Assembly (NCBI GenBank): GCA_002410505.1
Contig: DHSO01000023.1
Coordinates: 1-64,000, forward strand
From: Cloacimonetes bacterium UBA5284
Lineage (GTDB): Bacteria; Cloacimonadota; Cloacimonadia; Cloacimonadales; Cloacimonadaceae
Length of the DNA: 64,000 bases
Direction: 5' to 3'
Part shown: positions 8,518 through 16,873 of the stretch, one piece after another
How the letters are laid out: the number at the start of each line of letters is the position of its first letter
Numbering within the stretch: the stretch's first letter is position 1
Made by a program: the position numbers and the translations under genes
Notes under the pieces: model-generated
Database searches by the model: none
Told to the model about the DNA's origin: nothing
The model's input: only the letters and a program-made list of their open reading frames with translations

Positions 8518-10076
8518 CAATCCTTCGTTTCTGCCAGTTCCAGGATTTCTTTTGGCATGCCCAAGATCGCAGCGATGCGAAGGGCGTCCATTGGGGGTTT
8601 GCGGTTACTGCGCAAGTGTATCAGGCTGTAGTCCATGGCTTCAGTCAATCCACGCAAACGCTCGTGCAGATCCTCGGATTTGGCGTGATCGGTATTGGCA
8701 TCGATGCCTTTGATCTGATATTGCCGTATTCCTTTCAGCAATGCGGGCGCAGTAAAGTGGGTGGCAGCGATCGTAGTGTGCTTGCTCTTTGAGAGGTGAG
8801 TAATTACTGCAGCGGCAAGGGCTTCACCTTCTCTGGGATTGGTGCCTTTGGCAAATTCATCCAAAAGAAAGAGACCTCGCCCGGCTTGTTTCAAAGCTGC
8901 GCAAAATGCCACCAGTTCCGAGCCGAAGGAGGAGAGGTCTTCCGCTTCGCCGGCGTGATTGTAATAAACAAAGTCATAGAGCGGCAGACTGGCTTGTTTT
9001 GCCGGCAGAGGAATGGCAAAACGCGCCAGGACAGCGCATTGCGCCATACACTTCAGAATACCTGTTTTCCCGCCCATATTGGGTCCGGTGATCAGATTGG
9101 CACCGGTGGAAAAATCCAGATCGAGCTTTTGGTAAGAACGTTTGTGTTCTTGCACAATAAGTTCCAGGGGCAGATTACGAACTTGTTTCAGGCTGATCCG
9201 TTTGGCGATCTTGGGGATGCAACAATCGTAACGAAGCGCAAACTCTGCCAGAGCGAAATCCCAACCCAATTCTTTCACACTGGTCACCGCGCGTTTTATA
9301 TCGTCACAATGGGCTGCGATCCTTGCTCCCAAGTACTCCAGAACACGTTCTTCTTCGGCTTCGATCTTCTTGGCCAAAGTAGCGAGTTCTTGCTTGATAC
9401 GGTTGGTTTCAGAGCTGTCTGCGAGGCTGAAGGTCAAGTTCGACATATTCTCTCTGCTTAGCTTGAAGTATATGCTGTTCTGTATCTTATGGATCAATTC
9501 GCTCTGAGCGCGAGCCAGCACAAACTCCTCTTTCAGATTTGAGATGCCCAGTTCGTTGCGGGCTTCATCCAGAAATGCGCGGCGACCATGCTGAAGTTTG
9601 CGGCTCAGTTCCGCGCGGGTTTTGTCCATATCACGCAAAGCCGTGCTGTAAAGCGGAGATAGGCGGAAAGACGGAATTTTGCCGCCCTCGGGATCCAATA
9701 AGCGGAAAAGTTCCTGCAAGTCCGGCAGATCATAGGAGGAGATGTCACGGGTTTCGGCAAAGCTTTTTATCTCGCTGTAATGATAGATAAAGCTTTTTAG
9801 TTCAAAGAGATCGTGGATGGCGGGATTGCCCTTTTTGCAGACGCTGAAGTTGAAATCCGTGATGTGCGCCAGCAGAACTTGCCATCTTGAACGGGTATCG
9901 CAGGCCAGATCCGCCATAAAAGTCTGGCGGCGGCTATACGCAGCAGTGATTTCGTTAAGCTTCAAAGATTGAGAGCCAAGCTTTTGACGCTTTACCGCTT
10001 CAAAAAAATCACCCGGCACGGTGATCAATTCGTAAATTTTGTCCAGCCCCAAGAGCCGGTTCTGCAGTTTATTCAT
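8517..10076 (-). CDS. MutS-family ATPase, possibly the KamC reactivase ATPase
   Basis: About 519 residues, starting at ATG 10076 (a TTG precedes it). The N-terminal 300 residues are helical, resembling the MutS core/lever domains (MutS III-like), and lack the mismatch-recognition domain. The C-terminal domain is a MutS ABC-type ATPase: Walker A GPNMGGKT near 330, signature and Walker B LFLLDEFAKGTNPREGEAL near 405. It has no Smr domain, so it is not MutS2. Short MutS-like ATPases of this shape accompany lysine 5,6-aminomutase genes (KamC, working with KamB to reactivate the B12 enzyme); a KamB-like gene is at 46445-47440. I recall that association rather than having checked it. ATPase family sure, role uncertain. 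Confidence 0.75.
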   Translation of the reverse strand: MNKLQNRLLGLDKIYELITVPGDFFEAVKRQKLGSQSLKLNEITAAYSRRQTFMADLACDTRSRWQVLLAHITDFNFSVCKKGNPAIHDLFELKSFIYHYSEIKSFAETRDISSYDLPDLQELFRLLDPEGGKIPSFRLSPLYSTALRDMDKTRAELSRKLQHGRRAFLDEARNELGISNLKEEFVLARAQSELIHKIQNSIYFKLSRENMSNLTFSLADSSETNRIKQELATLAKKIEAEEERVLEYLGARIAAHCDDIKRAVTSVKELGWDFALAEFALRYDCCIPKIAKRISLKQVRNLPLELIVQEHKRSYQKLDLDFSTGANLITGPNMGGKTGILKCMAQCAVLARFAIPLPAKQASLPLYDFVYYNHAGEAEDLSSFGSELVAFCAALKQAGRGLFLLDEFAKGTNPREGEALAAAVITHLSKSKHTTIAATHFTAPALLKGIRQYQIKGIDANTDHAKSEDLHERLRGLTEAMDYSLIHLRSNRKPPMDALRIAAILGMPKEILELAETKD

Positions 10077-10260
10077 CAATATATCCGATCCTTTGTTTCA
10101 GATTTTGCGCTATGGCTCTGGATGTCAAGGTAAAAAGGGGGCTTGGCATTCCTCCATGTGTGATCCCGTCCTCAGTATCAATGGCATCCACCCGGTCTTT
10201 CCGGGATGTATGGCAGTCGTCATGGTGCCTGTATACTTCGATGTGATCTTCTGTGATTAT

Positions 10261-10299
10261 CAGTGAATTTTCAGTGGATTTCCATCAGTGAATTTTCAG
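10261..10299. repeat. short direct repeat, two copies of CAGTGAATTTTCAG
   Basis: Exact 14-base copies at 10261-10274 and 10286-10299, 25 bases apart start to start, so roughly the same face of the helix offset by two and a half turns. A third partial match (TTTTCAG) follows directly. Could be a regulator binding site; nothing ties it to a known factor. Confidence 0.5.
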
Positions 10300-10364
10300 A
10301 TTTTCAGAAAAATCCAATTCCCAAACTCACTGTCAGCTCTGTAGACAGTGTTAATCAAGTGGTC

Positions 10365-10402
10365 ATCAAGCGTTAATCAAGCGTTAATAATTAACGCTTG
10401 AT
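10365..10402. promoter_or_regulatory. operator-like array: perfect 27-base palindrome plus direct copy
   Basis: The 13-mer ATCAAGCGTTAAT occurs at 10365-10377 and again at 10376-10388, then as an exact reverse complement at 10390-10402 with a single A between the arms, giving a perfect 27-base palindrome (10376-10402). Looser copies of the ATCAAG core flank it on both sides (about 10352-10358 and GGCTTGAT at 10406-10413). The array sits 115 bases before the DUF47 gene. This looks like a multi-site operator for a dimeric regulator; it is not followed by a T run, so it is unlikely to be a terminator. Confidence 0.6.
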
Positions 10403-10516
10403 GAAGGCTTGATAAAGAAGTGATGAACGCAATCAATACAGGGCGTGAAATGCTTGACAAAAAACAGCTTACGGATAACTTGCAAAAAAGATGAAAATGT
10501 AATAGAAGGTGAGAAT

Positions 10517-11161
10517 ATGGCTCTGCTACTAAAAACCACCAGATTCGTAGAATCTCAGATAGATACATTTCTGGATATCGTCAGTGATTCCGCTACCACT
10601 TTCCAATTGGCGGTGGAAGACTATTTGGAAGGTCGCATTGAGCAATTTGAAGAGCGTTTGACCCAGATTCGCGATTTTGAACATCGCGCAGACGACCTGA
10701 GAGTAAGTATCGAGCGCTTTTTGTATGAGCGCACATTGATACCGGAAAATCGCGGTGATGTGCTGGCAATATTGGAAAATACAGACGAAGTGATTGATAA
10801 TATGAAGGATTCCTTGTTGCAATTTTCCATCGAAATGCCCGAAATACCGGGAGAACTGAACGATTTGTGGATGCAGACCACCAAAGCGTCGGTGGCGGCA
10901 GTAGAGCAACTTGTCTATGCCGTGCGCTCCTTTTTCAGGGATCTTTCCGCAGTGAACAACTATATTCACAAGGTGTATTTCTTTGAACGCGAGGCGGATC
11001 ACATCGGGGAACGCCTGCGCCGGCAGATATTTGCCATGCAGATCGAGCTTTCGCGCAAGAGTCAATTGCGCTACTTTGCCATACATATCGAAAAGATCTC
11101 CGATGCTGCGCAAAATGTATGTGATCGGCTGTCTATCTACACTATAAAAAGGCAATTGTAA
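10517..11161 (+). CDS. DUF47-family PhoU-like protein, phosphate transport accessory
   Basis: 214 residues from the ATG at 10517, which has a GGTGAG ribosome site; an in-frame ATG 24 codons earlier lacks one and adds a non-conserved tail. All-helical, with ExxxD-rich repeats (RDFEHRADDLRVSIERFLYE and FFEREADHIGERLRRQIF) that resemble the metal-binding motifs of PhoU. DUF47 proteins are usually encoded just before PiT phosphate permeases, as here, and are thought to control them. Cytoplasmic. Confidence 0.88.
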   Translation: MALLLKTTRFVESQIDTFLDIVSDSATTFQLAVEDYLEGRIEQFEERLTQIRDFEHRADDLRVSIERFLYERTLIPENRGDVLAILENTDEVIDNMKDSLLQFSIEMPEIPGELNDLWMQTTKASVAAVEQLVYAVRSFFRDLSAVNNYIHKVYFFEREADHIGERLRRQIFAMQIELSRKSQLRYFAIHIEKISDAAQNVCDRLSIYTIKRQL

Positions 11162-11167
11162 GCCGGC

Positions 11168-12646
11168 ATGTTTTTCTTTTATCTATTGAGCGGGCTATTC
11201 CTGGGCTGGTCGCTGGGAGCAAATGATACCGGAAACATCTTCGGTGCCGCAGTGGAAACCCACATGCTCAAATTCAAAAAAGCGGCACTCATCGCAGCGA
11301 TATTCATTACCCTTGGTGCCGTGCTGGAGGGAAGTGGACCCTCGGGCACACTGGGCAGATTGGGCTCTGTAGACGCTTTGGCGGGAGCTTTCACGGTGGC
11401 GCTGGCTGCGGCTTTGACAATCACATTGATTGTGCGCATCGGCATTCCTGTCTCCACCTCGCAGACCATCGTTGGTGCGATAATCGGCTGGAATCTGTTT
11501 ACGGGCAGGCTCACTGATTTTTCGTCGCTTATCACCATCGCTTCATCGTGGGTGATGGCTTTTGTGCTGTCCGCGAGCATTGCGGCACTGCTGTTTTATC
11601 TGGTGAGGCCATTTATAAATCGTTCCCGAATGCATCTCCTGGTGCAGGATATGATGATCCGCTATGCCTTGATCGTGGTCGGTGCTTTCGGAGCTTATTC
11701 TTTGGGTGCGAACAACATAGCCAATGTAGTGGGAGTATTTGTCCCGGTTTCTCCGTTCAAGGATCTCGCCCTGGGAGCGGGAATCTCGATCAGCGGTGTG
11801 CAACAGCTCTATCTTTTAGGCGCGCTCTCCATCGTGGTGGGCATATACACCTATTCTCACAAAGTGATGCGTACGGTGGGAAAAGATCTTTTTCACTTGT
11901 CGCCCATCACAGCTTTGGTTGCCATCACAGCGGAAGCGATAGTGCTGTTTCTATTTGCTTCTCGCGGCTTGTATAATCTTTTGCTGAACAGTGGTATGCC
12001 CACGATCCCGCTGGTGCCGGTATCCTCCACGCAAGTGATCGTGGGTGCGGTTGTGGGTATCGGGCTGGCAAAAGGCGGGAAAAACATTCGCTACAACATA
12101 TTGGCACGTGTCTCCTTTGCCTGGGTTGCGGCTCCCTTGATGGCAGCACTCATCAGCTTCACCCTGCTTTTCATCATCCAAAATGTATTCGAGCAAAAAG
12201 TATACCAGGCTACCAGCTATATATTTGATAGAAAGTCCATTACCCGAATATCGGAAGAAGGTTTTGATACCGGCGCGTTATCCACCGTGAACGGCAGGAC
12301 ATTCAGTACCGAACGGGATATATATCGGGAATTGAGTGATCAGCATAGCTTGAAACGTGACGAGATGATTCGTGTCATCAAACTGGCGGAGATTCACCAT
12401 CTGAAAGCAGACTATGAGAAATTGCTGAAAGGCAACATGCATGAAAGCTTTAGCCCGGCTCAGCAAGCGCGCCTGCAGGCAGTGAATGGACGCGAATACA
12501 GGCACAAGTGGCAGCTTGAAGCAGATCTGGCCGGTGAGCCGGAATTTTTGTACATCGCGAATGCACAAACTGAGATCGAGAAGAATCATAACCGGATACT
12601 GGAGGGTAAATTGAACATATTGTATCGGGCCTTTGCGACTCCCTAA
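11168..12646 (+). CDS. PiT-family inorganic phosphate transporter
   Basis: 492 residues. The two signature repeats of the family are present: GANDTGNIFG at 17-26 and GANNIANVVG at 180-189, each starting an inverted half of the carrier, along with PVSTSQTIVGAIIGWN near 94 and its counterpart VPVSSTQVIVGAVVG near 280. About ten membrane helices end near residue 345. A hydrophilic helical C-terminal tail of about 145 residues is extra compared with minimal PiT proteins. Six bases after the DUF47 gene, supporting phosphate over sulfate as substrate. Confidence 0.9.
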   Translation: MFFFYLLSGLFLGWSLGANDTGNIFGAAVETHMLKFKKAALIAAIFITLGAVLEGSGPSGTLGRLGSVDALAGAFTVALAAALTITLIVRIGIPVSTSQTIVGAIIGWNLFTGRLTDFSSLITIASSWVMAFVLSASIAALLFYLVRPFINRSRMHLLVQDMMIRYALIVVGAFGAYSLGANNIANVVGVFVPVSPFKDLALGAGISISGVQQLYLLGALSIVVGIYTYSHKVMRTVGKDLFHLSPITALVAITAEAIVLFLFASRGLYNLLLNSGMPTIPLVPVSSTQVIVGAVVGIGLAKGGKNIRYNILARVSFAWVAAPLMAALISFTLLFIIQNVFEQKVYQATSYIFDRKSITRISEEGFDTGALSTVNGRTFSTERDIYRELSDQHSLKRDEMIRVIKLAEIHHLKADYEKLLKGNMHESFSPAQQARLQAVNGREYRHKWQLEADLAGEPEFLYIANAQTEIEKNHNRILEGKLNILYRAFATP

Positions 12647-12657
12647 GGTAAATTGTT

Positions 12658-13563
12658 GTGAATCCTTTTGTAGAAAAGATCATCCCGCTGATAGTGGCAT
12701 TCTTTGTGGGCGTAAGTGCCAGGAAACTGCGCATGCTGAGCAGAGACGATGCCCCCATTCTCTTGAAATTTGTGCTGAATATCAGCTTGCCCGCGCTCAC
12801 TATCATTGCCATCCACAACGTTCAGGTGAGCGCCGGTATGCTGTTTATCCCTGTTTTTGCCATGGCAGTGGTGCTGGTGATGTATAGCCTATCCATGCTG
12901 GCAAACCGGGTGATGCGACTGCCCAAAGCTATGTTTGGAAGCTTTTTGGTAGGCACGATGATCATGAATACGGCCTACGCGCTGCCATTCTTTCAAGCGG
13001 CTTTTGGTGATGAAGGATTGGCGCGGGCTTCGCTGTTCGATATTGGCAATACCTTTATGATCTTCACTTTTACCTATTTCAATGCCATCAAATATGGCGA
13101 CAATTCCCACACAGACAAGATTGCTTGGGGCAAATTTTTGAAGCTGCCGCCCCTGTATGCGATGTTGATCGCTTTTGTGATCAAGGCATTGGGGATTGGT
13201 TTGTCTCCGGTATCGCTTAGTTTTCTGAATCTGATCGGCATGCCGACAACGCCGTTGGTAATGATCGCTTTGGGATTGTATTTCGCACCTCGAAAAAAGA
13301 ATGTAAGCAAGGCCTTTTTTGCAATATTCATCCGCATGGGACTGGGCTTGGGAATTGGGTACTTGTTAGCATATATCTTTGGCTTGGAAGGGCTTACGGC
13401 AACTACAGTGATCGTCTGTTCGGCCTTGCCAATAGGTTTTAATACCCTGATATTCGCGAATTTGGAAAATATGGACCGGGAATTTGCCGCAACTATGGTT
13501 AGCTTCTCGATTATAATCGCGCTTATCTATCTGCCCTTGTTGATATTCTTGTTCAGGCCTTAG
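12658..13563 (+). CDS. AEC-family (auxin efflux carrier type) transporter
   Basis: 301 residues starting at GTG 12658, with an AAGGTAAA ribosome site. About ten hydrophobic segments in two five-helix halves. The N-terminal VEKIIPLIVAFFVGVSARKL and the VLNISLPALTIIAI segment match the membrane transport protein family of bacterial AEC carriers, many of which move organic acids such as malate or malonate. Substrate not predictable. Eleven bases after the phosphate transporter and overlapping the convergent tsaB 3' end by 11 bases. Confidence 0.85.
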   Translation: MNPFVEKIIPLIVAFFVGVSARKLRMLSRDDAPILLKFVLNISLPALTIIAIHNVQVSAGMLFIPVFAMAVVLVMYSLSMLANRVMRLPKAMFGSFLVGTMIMNTAYALPFFQAAFGDEGLARASLFDIGNTFMIFTFTYFNAIKYGDNSHTDKIAWGKFLKLPPLYAMLIAFVIKALGIGLSPVSLSFLNLIGMPTTPLVMIALGLYFAPRKKNVSKAFFAIFIRMGLGLGIGYLLAYIFGLEGLTATTVIVCSALPIGFNTLIFANLENMDREFAATMVSFSIIIALIYLPLLIFLFRP

Positions 13564-14251
13564 ATCCGGGCTGAACAACGGATCTCTTTGCTCTGATCTG
13601 GGCAGTGCTTTTCCGAATATACAACGGTTCCAAATCCGCCAGAGACAGTCCGGAATACACACGAGGCTTCAGGTATGCGGGCAGACTGAAGAGCAATTCT
13701 GCTTTTGGCGCCAGCATAAAGTCGGGTGCGTATTCTGCCATAATTCCTTTATCTTCCAGCAACTCCCGCACTTGAGGCACAGCGCTTCCGGTCAAAATGC
13801 TACTATTGATATCCCAATCCAGAATGTCTGTGGGGGAGATCACGCGAGGAGAGACAATACAGTTCAGCTTTTCATCAAAAGCAGCAGCATACAGCTCTTT
13901 CATCTTCGCATCAATCAGGGTGAGGATTCTTTTGCCGGTGATCAGACAAGGCACAGCTGCCAGCTCCAAAGAGTTGTATCCCAAGACATCTATCCCCCGG
14001 GCAAAGGCGATGCCTTTCGCGGTTGCCAGTCCGATGCGCAGTCCGGTGAAAGAGCCGGGGCCCAAACATACAGATATTTCCTCGATATCTTCAGGAGTGA
14101 AGCCGCAAAGCTTCATCGCCGAATCGAGAGTGGGCATCAGGGTCTCGCTGTGAGTGATGCGGATGTCAAAAAAGGCGCTGTAGAGCAGGCGTCCTTGGTC
14201 GCTGATAGCGATGGATCCTGAGCTCTGAGAGCTGTCTATGGCTAGTTTCAA
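13553..14251 (-). CDS. tsaB: tRNA threonylcarbamoyladenosine biosynthesis protein TsaB
   Basis: 232 residues, an ASKHA-fold partner of TsaD in making the t6A modification at position 37 of ANN-decoding tRNAs. The N-terminal LAIDSSQSSGSIAI and the VCLGPGSFTGLRIGLATAKGIAF block around 60-85 are diagnostic. The C-terminal region is shorter and more variable, as usual. Its ATG overlaps the stop of the ferritin-like gene (ATGA), so the two are probably co-transcribed. Confident. Confidence 0.94.
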   Translation of the reverse strand: MKLAIDSSQSSGSIAISDQGRLLYSAFFDIRITHSETLMPTLDSAMKLCGFTPEDIEEISVCLGPGSFTGLRIGLATAKGIAFARGIDVLGYNSLELAAVPCLITGKRILTLIDAKMKELYAAAFDEKLNCIVSPRVISPTDILDWDINSSILTGSAVPQVRELLEDKGIMAEYAPDFMLAPKAELLFSLPAYLKPRVYSGLSLADLEPLYIRKSTAQIRAKRSVVQPGSKA

Positions 14252-14700
14252 TTTCCCTTGCTGATAAACTCGTCGTAGAGCTGTTCAAAGTGCAGTTTGT
14301 GTTTGGCTTCATCGGAGGCCAGTCTGCGAAACAGGGTAGAGATTTCGGGATCGGGAAATTTCATGCTCATCTCCGTATAAAGCTTAAAGGAGTTTTCTTC
14401 ACGCTTCATCGCTTTGATGAGGATGCTTTGATAGCTCAGTTCCTTTTCATCAGGATCTTTGCTCATGTATTCGCTGATCTTCAGGTTTCGGGTCTTTTGG
14501 ATGTCTTCGGGATTCACGCCTTTTTTGCGAATGCTCTCAATTACAACTATGTGACCCATCTCCATGTTTTCCAGTTCTTTCAGCATTTCTTTCTGGTCAG
14601 CAAATTTGCTTTGGTCTTGCAGTTTCCGATAGAATGCTACAGCTTCTTGTTCACGTTCAACGGCAAAATCCAGGATTTCATTAAATTCAGAGATTGTCAT
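14248..14700 (-). CDS. ferritin-like (rubrerythrin-family) protein
   Basis: 150 residues of charged helices with diiron-type motifs: ENMEMGHIVVIE near 47-57 and SDEAKHKLHFEQLYDE near 128-143, with glutamates REQEAVAFYRKL (helix 1) and KREENSFKLYTEM (helix 3). No rubredoxin domain. Likely helps in peroxide or iron handling. Ribosome site GAGG lies 6 bases before the ATG. It sits just past the hairpin ending the SOR-rubrerythrin-rubredoxin group and may be reached by read-through. Confidence 0.78.
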   Translation of the reverse strand: MTISEFNEILDFAVEREQEAVAFYRKLQDQSKFADQKEMLKELENMEMGHIVVIESIRKKGVNPEDIQKTRNLKISEYMSKDPDEKELSYQSILIKAMKREENSFKLYTEMSMKFPDPEISTLFRRLASDEAKHKLHFEQLYDEFISKGN

Positions 14701-14740
14701 AATTCCTCAACACAGGACTGGGAAATTGATACAAACAAAT

Positions 14741-14764
14741 GCCGGGAAGACTTAGCTTCCCGGC
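14741..14764 (-). terminator. intrinsic terminator-like hairpin after rubredoxin
   Basis: GCCGGGAAG (14741-14749) pairs perfectly with CTTCCCGGC (14756-14764) around a 6-base loop. Read on the minus strand the stem is followed by ATTTGTTTG, a modest U-rich tail. It falls between the rubredoxin stop and the ferritin-like gene, so it should end or attenuate the oxygen-defence transcript. Confidence 0.65.
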
Positions 14765-14777
14765 GTTATAGGATTGG

Positions 14778-14918
14778 TTAATCAAGCGGTTCAAACATGT
14801 CTTTTCCGACGCCGCATTCCGGGCAAACAAAATCTTCAGGAAGTTGTTCGAACGGCACGTTGTCGTTCTCAGCAGGATCATAAATCCAGCCACAGGCGAT
14901 GCATTGATATTTCTGCAT
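14778..14918 (-). CDS. rubredoxin
   Basis: 46 residues, found by translating the minus strand between two annotated-size genes. It reads [15 protein letters not shown]... with the two iron-binding pairs CIACG (C6, C9) and CPECG (C32, C35), and the usual aromatic residues (Y4, W11, Y13, F30). Slightly shorter than the typical 52-54. As a one-iron electron carrier it would hand electrons to the neighbouring rubrerythrin and superoxide reductase. GGATAACC ribosome region; 17 bases after the rubrerythrin stop. Confidence 0.95.
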   Translation of the reverse strand: MQKYQCIACGWIYDPAENDNVPFEQLPEDFVCPECGVGKDMFEPLD

Positions 14919-14935
14919 GGTTATCCTCCAGGTTT

Positions 14936-15532
14936 TTAGTAGGTCTCTATGTGTACTTCAAAATAGGCTTGCGGATGATCGCATACGGGGCAAACCTTGG
15001 GAGCAAGATCCCCTTCATGAATATAACCGCAATTCAGGCATTTCCAAAATACTTTTTGGTCTTTCTTGAACACTTTCAAGTTCTTCACGTTGTCATACAA
15101 CTTACGGAAGCGTTTTTCATGTTCTTTTTCCACCTTGGATACCAGTCTCCAGGAGAGGGCGATATCTTTGTATCCCTCTTCCTCCGCGATGTCCGCAAAT
15201 ATCGGATAGAGTTCTGTCCATTCTTCATGTTCTCCGGCGGCGGCATATTCCAGGTTTTTGAGGGTGGCGTTTTCGGTCTCGCTCCAGCCAACGGGATAAG
15301 ATGCGGTGATGTTTAGCATTTCGCCTTCAATACCTTTTTTCAGCAAGTGGCGGAAGAATACTTTTGCGTGTTCTTTTTCGTTTAATGCTGTTTCCAAAAA
15401 GATGTTGGAAATCTGTTCGAAGCCTTCTTTTTTTGCTGTCTTTGCGGAATATTCATAGCGCATTCTGGCTTGAGATTCTCCGGCAAAGGATTTCATCAGG
15501 TTTTCTGCAGTTCTGCTATCTTTAAAAGACAT
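14936..15532 (-). CDS. rbr: rubrerythrin
   Basis: 198 residues. N-terminal diiron four-helix domain with ExxH motifs ([56 protein letters not shown]), then a C-terminal rubredoxin-like domain with [12 protein letters not shown] and [13 protein letters not shown] (about 160-195). This is the classic rubrerythrin order. It reduces hydrogen peroxide to water in the cytoplasm of anaerobes. Lies between the superoxide reductase and rubredoxin genes, spacing about 20 bases each. Confidence 0.95.
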   Translation of the reverse strand: MSFKDSRTAENLMKSFAGESQARMRYEYSAKTAKKEGFEQISNIFLETALNEKEHAKVFFRHLLKKGIEGEMLNITASYPVGWSETENATLKNLEYAAAGEHEEWTELYPIFADIAEEEGYKDIALSWRLVSKVEKEHEKRFRKLYDNVKNLKVFKKDQKVFWKCLNCGYIHEGDLAPKVCPVCDHPQAYFEVHIETY

Positions 15533-15553
15533 TTATTTACCTCCAAGTTTATT

Positions 15554-15931
15554 CTACGCTTTCCACAGGCCGTGCAGGTTGCAATATTCACGTACTGCTT
15601 CCACTTCGGCTTTTTTGACAGGAAATTCTGCCACAGGTGCTTCGCCGGGCTTGAATTCGTGACGATACACTTTCTTTTTTGTAAGTACTTCTACAAATAC
15701 GATGTAGTGTTTATCTTCCATCGGATGGGGTACGGAACCTACTTCCACTTTGATGGAATTGCCCAGATCGCTTACGACCGGGACGTGTTTTTCTTTTGCC
15801 GCGTCAACGGTGTTCTCATTCAAAAGCTTCATCGGTTCTCCGCAGCATACCAATTCACCCTGGCCGCCATAAACGGCTTCAACTGTGTTTCCACATATCG
15901 GACAATGCCATACTTGACGTAGTGTTATCAT
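15554..15931 (-). CDS. desulfoferrodoxin (2Fe superoxide reductase)
   Basis: 125 residues from ATG 15931; GGAGG lies 5 bases upstream, and the preceding in-frame ATGs at 15940-15964 would only add a non-family tail. Center I is complete (C10, C13, C29, C30), as are the superoxide-reducing center II ligands H49, H69, H75, C117 and H120, with the catalytic E47-K48 pair in EKHVPV. It reduces superoxide to peroxide, which rubrerythrin then removes. First gene of the operon, with a good promoter directly upstream. Confidence 0.95.
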   Translation of the reverse strand: MITLRQVWHCPICGNTVEAVYGGQGELVCCGEPMKLLNENTVDAAKEKHVPVVSDLGNSIKVEVGSVPHPMEDKHYIVFVEVLTKKKVYRHEFKPGEAPVAEFPVKKAEVEAVREYCNLHGLWKA

Positions 15932-15963
15932 CTTTACCTCCATGATTTTAAGTTCATGAACCA

Positions 15964-15992
15964 AGTATCCAAAGCTTGGTATCTTTTGTCAA
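15964..15992 (-). promoter_or_regulatory. sigma70-type promoter of the SOR-rubrerythrin-rubredoxin operon
   Basis: On the minus strand TTGACA (15992-15987), a 17-base spacer, then GATACT (15969-15964), 33 bases before the start codon at 15931. The spacer and -10 carry a partly symmetrical CCAA-AGC-TTGG core flanked by GTATC and GGTATC, which could be an operator for an oxygen- or peroxide-sensing regulator. Confidence 0.7.
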
Positions 15993-16087
15993 TAAGAAAT
16001 TTGACAATAGCAGCACTAATTGACGTTAAAATCGGCCAACATTGCCTATTGTAGGCTTCACGCAATTTCTATGCATAGGGCACAGTC

Positions 16088-16873
16088 TCAGCTGAGCTTG
16101 GGATATAGCTCCTCGATCCAGTCCCGAGCACTGCTGATAAAGATGTTTCTCAAGTGATACAGAGCCACGGGGTTCAGCTTTCCGCTCCATTCGTTCATAA
16201 ATATCTTCTTGAATTCCACGGCAAGGCAGAGTACGCGGTCTGGATAGTGATCATGCAGAAAGCGGGGCAAATTTCCACCCGGGAATTTTACGTCGCAGCG
16301 CACATCCAGGCTCTTATCGAAAAACACTTGTGAATCAAGCCTCTGTCTCAGATCTTCCACAATAGTATGATACTTCTCCGGCATATTGCTGCGTCCCAAG
16401 ATGATATCCGGGTTTTCACTTTGAGGATCTGGTTCTGCGTCCGGGCCCCCACGGCGGTGATTGAAGCTGTGAAGATCCAGTACAAACAGGAATGGATGCC
16501 TATGTAGCAGTCTGTCTGTCTGATACACTAGGGTGTTGTACCAATCATCATAACTGGAGAGCAGATCGTGGTACAGTGGGTCTGGCAGTTCGCTGATTCT
16601 GGTCTGAAGCCCCCAGGCATCCTCAGGTTTCAGATACACACATTTTTCCCTTCTTCGGTTCAGGTCAACCGCGAACCGGCTGGTTTCCACAATCAGGTGA
16701 TTGCCAAACTGAGCAGCGATAAGTCCGGTGTGGGGGTCTTCTTCACGAAAACGATCTTCAGCGCTGATGCAAGTGAAACGCTTCAAAGCGTCCGGTATTC
16801 TGTGACCATTGTGAATGGCGAGTGCCAATACAGGTTCGGAGCTGTTGCCAAGGTTGAACTTTGTCTGTATCAT
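16088..16873 (-). CDS. N-formylglutamate amidohydrolase family protein
   Basis: 261 residues. The family's zinc-site motif is seen as FVLDLHSFNHRRGGPDAEPD around 130-150, with HNGHRIPDALKR (residues 18-29) and a C-terminal LAVEFKKIFMNEW carrying the conserved glutamate. Members hydrolyse N-formylglutamate or related N-acyl amino acids. No histidine-degradation genes are adjacent, so the true substrate may differ. It is the last gene of the recJ-glyQ run, overlapping the preceding stop by 4 bases. Confidence 0.75.
   Translation of the reverse strand: MIQTKFNLGNSSEPVLALAIHNGHRIPDALKRFTCISAEDRFREEDPHTGLIAAQFGNHLIVETSRFAVDLNRRREKCVYLKPEDAWGLQTRISELPDPLYHDLLSSYDDWYNTLVYQTDRLLHRHPFLFVLDLHSFNHRRGGPDAEPDPQSENPDIILGRSNMPEKYHTIVEDLRQRLDSQVFFDKSLDVRCDVKFPGGNLPRFLHDHYPDRVLCLAVEFKKIFMNEWSGKLNPVALYHLRNIFISSARDWIEELYPKLS

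Larger units (their letters stand above)
10080..10516. other. intergenic region between divergent genes, repeat-rich
   Basis: No gene seen in these 437 bases. It holds a TTGACA-like element for the minus strand (10123-10128) without a convincing -10, a 14-base direct repeat (see separate entry), and the palindrome and direct repeats at 10365-10402. It must contain the control regions of both the MutS-like gene (leftward) and the phosphate-transport pair (rightward). Confidence 0.6.

Noticed and set aside
10376..10402. Palindrome read as an intrinsic terminator
   Set aside because: No T run follows on either strand and the stem is AT-rich; an operator fits better.
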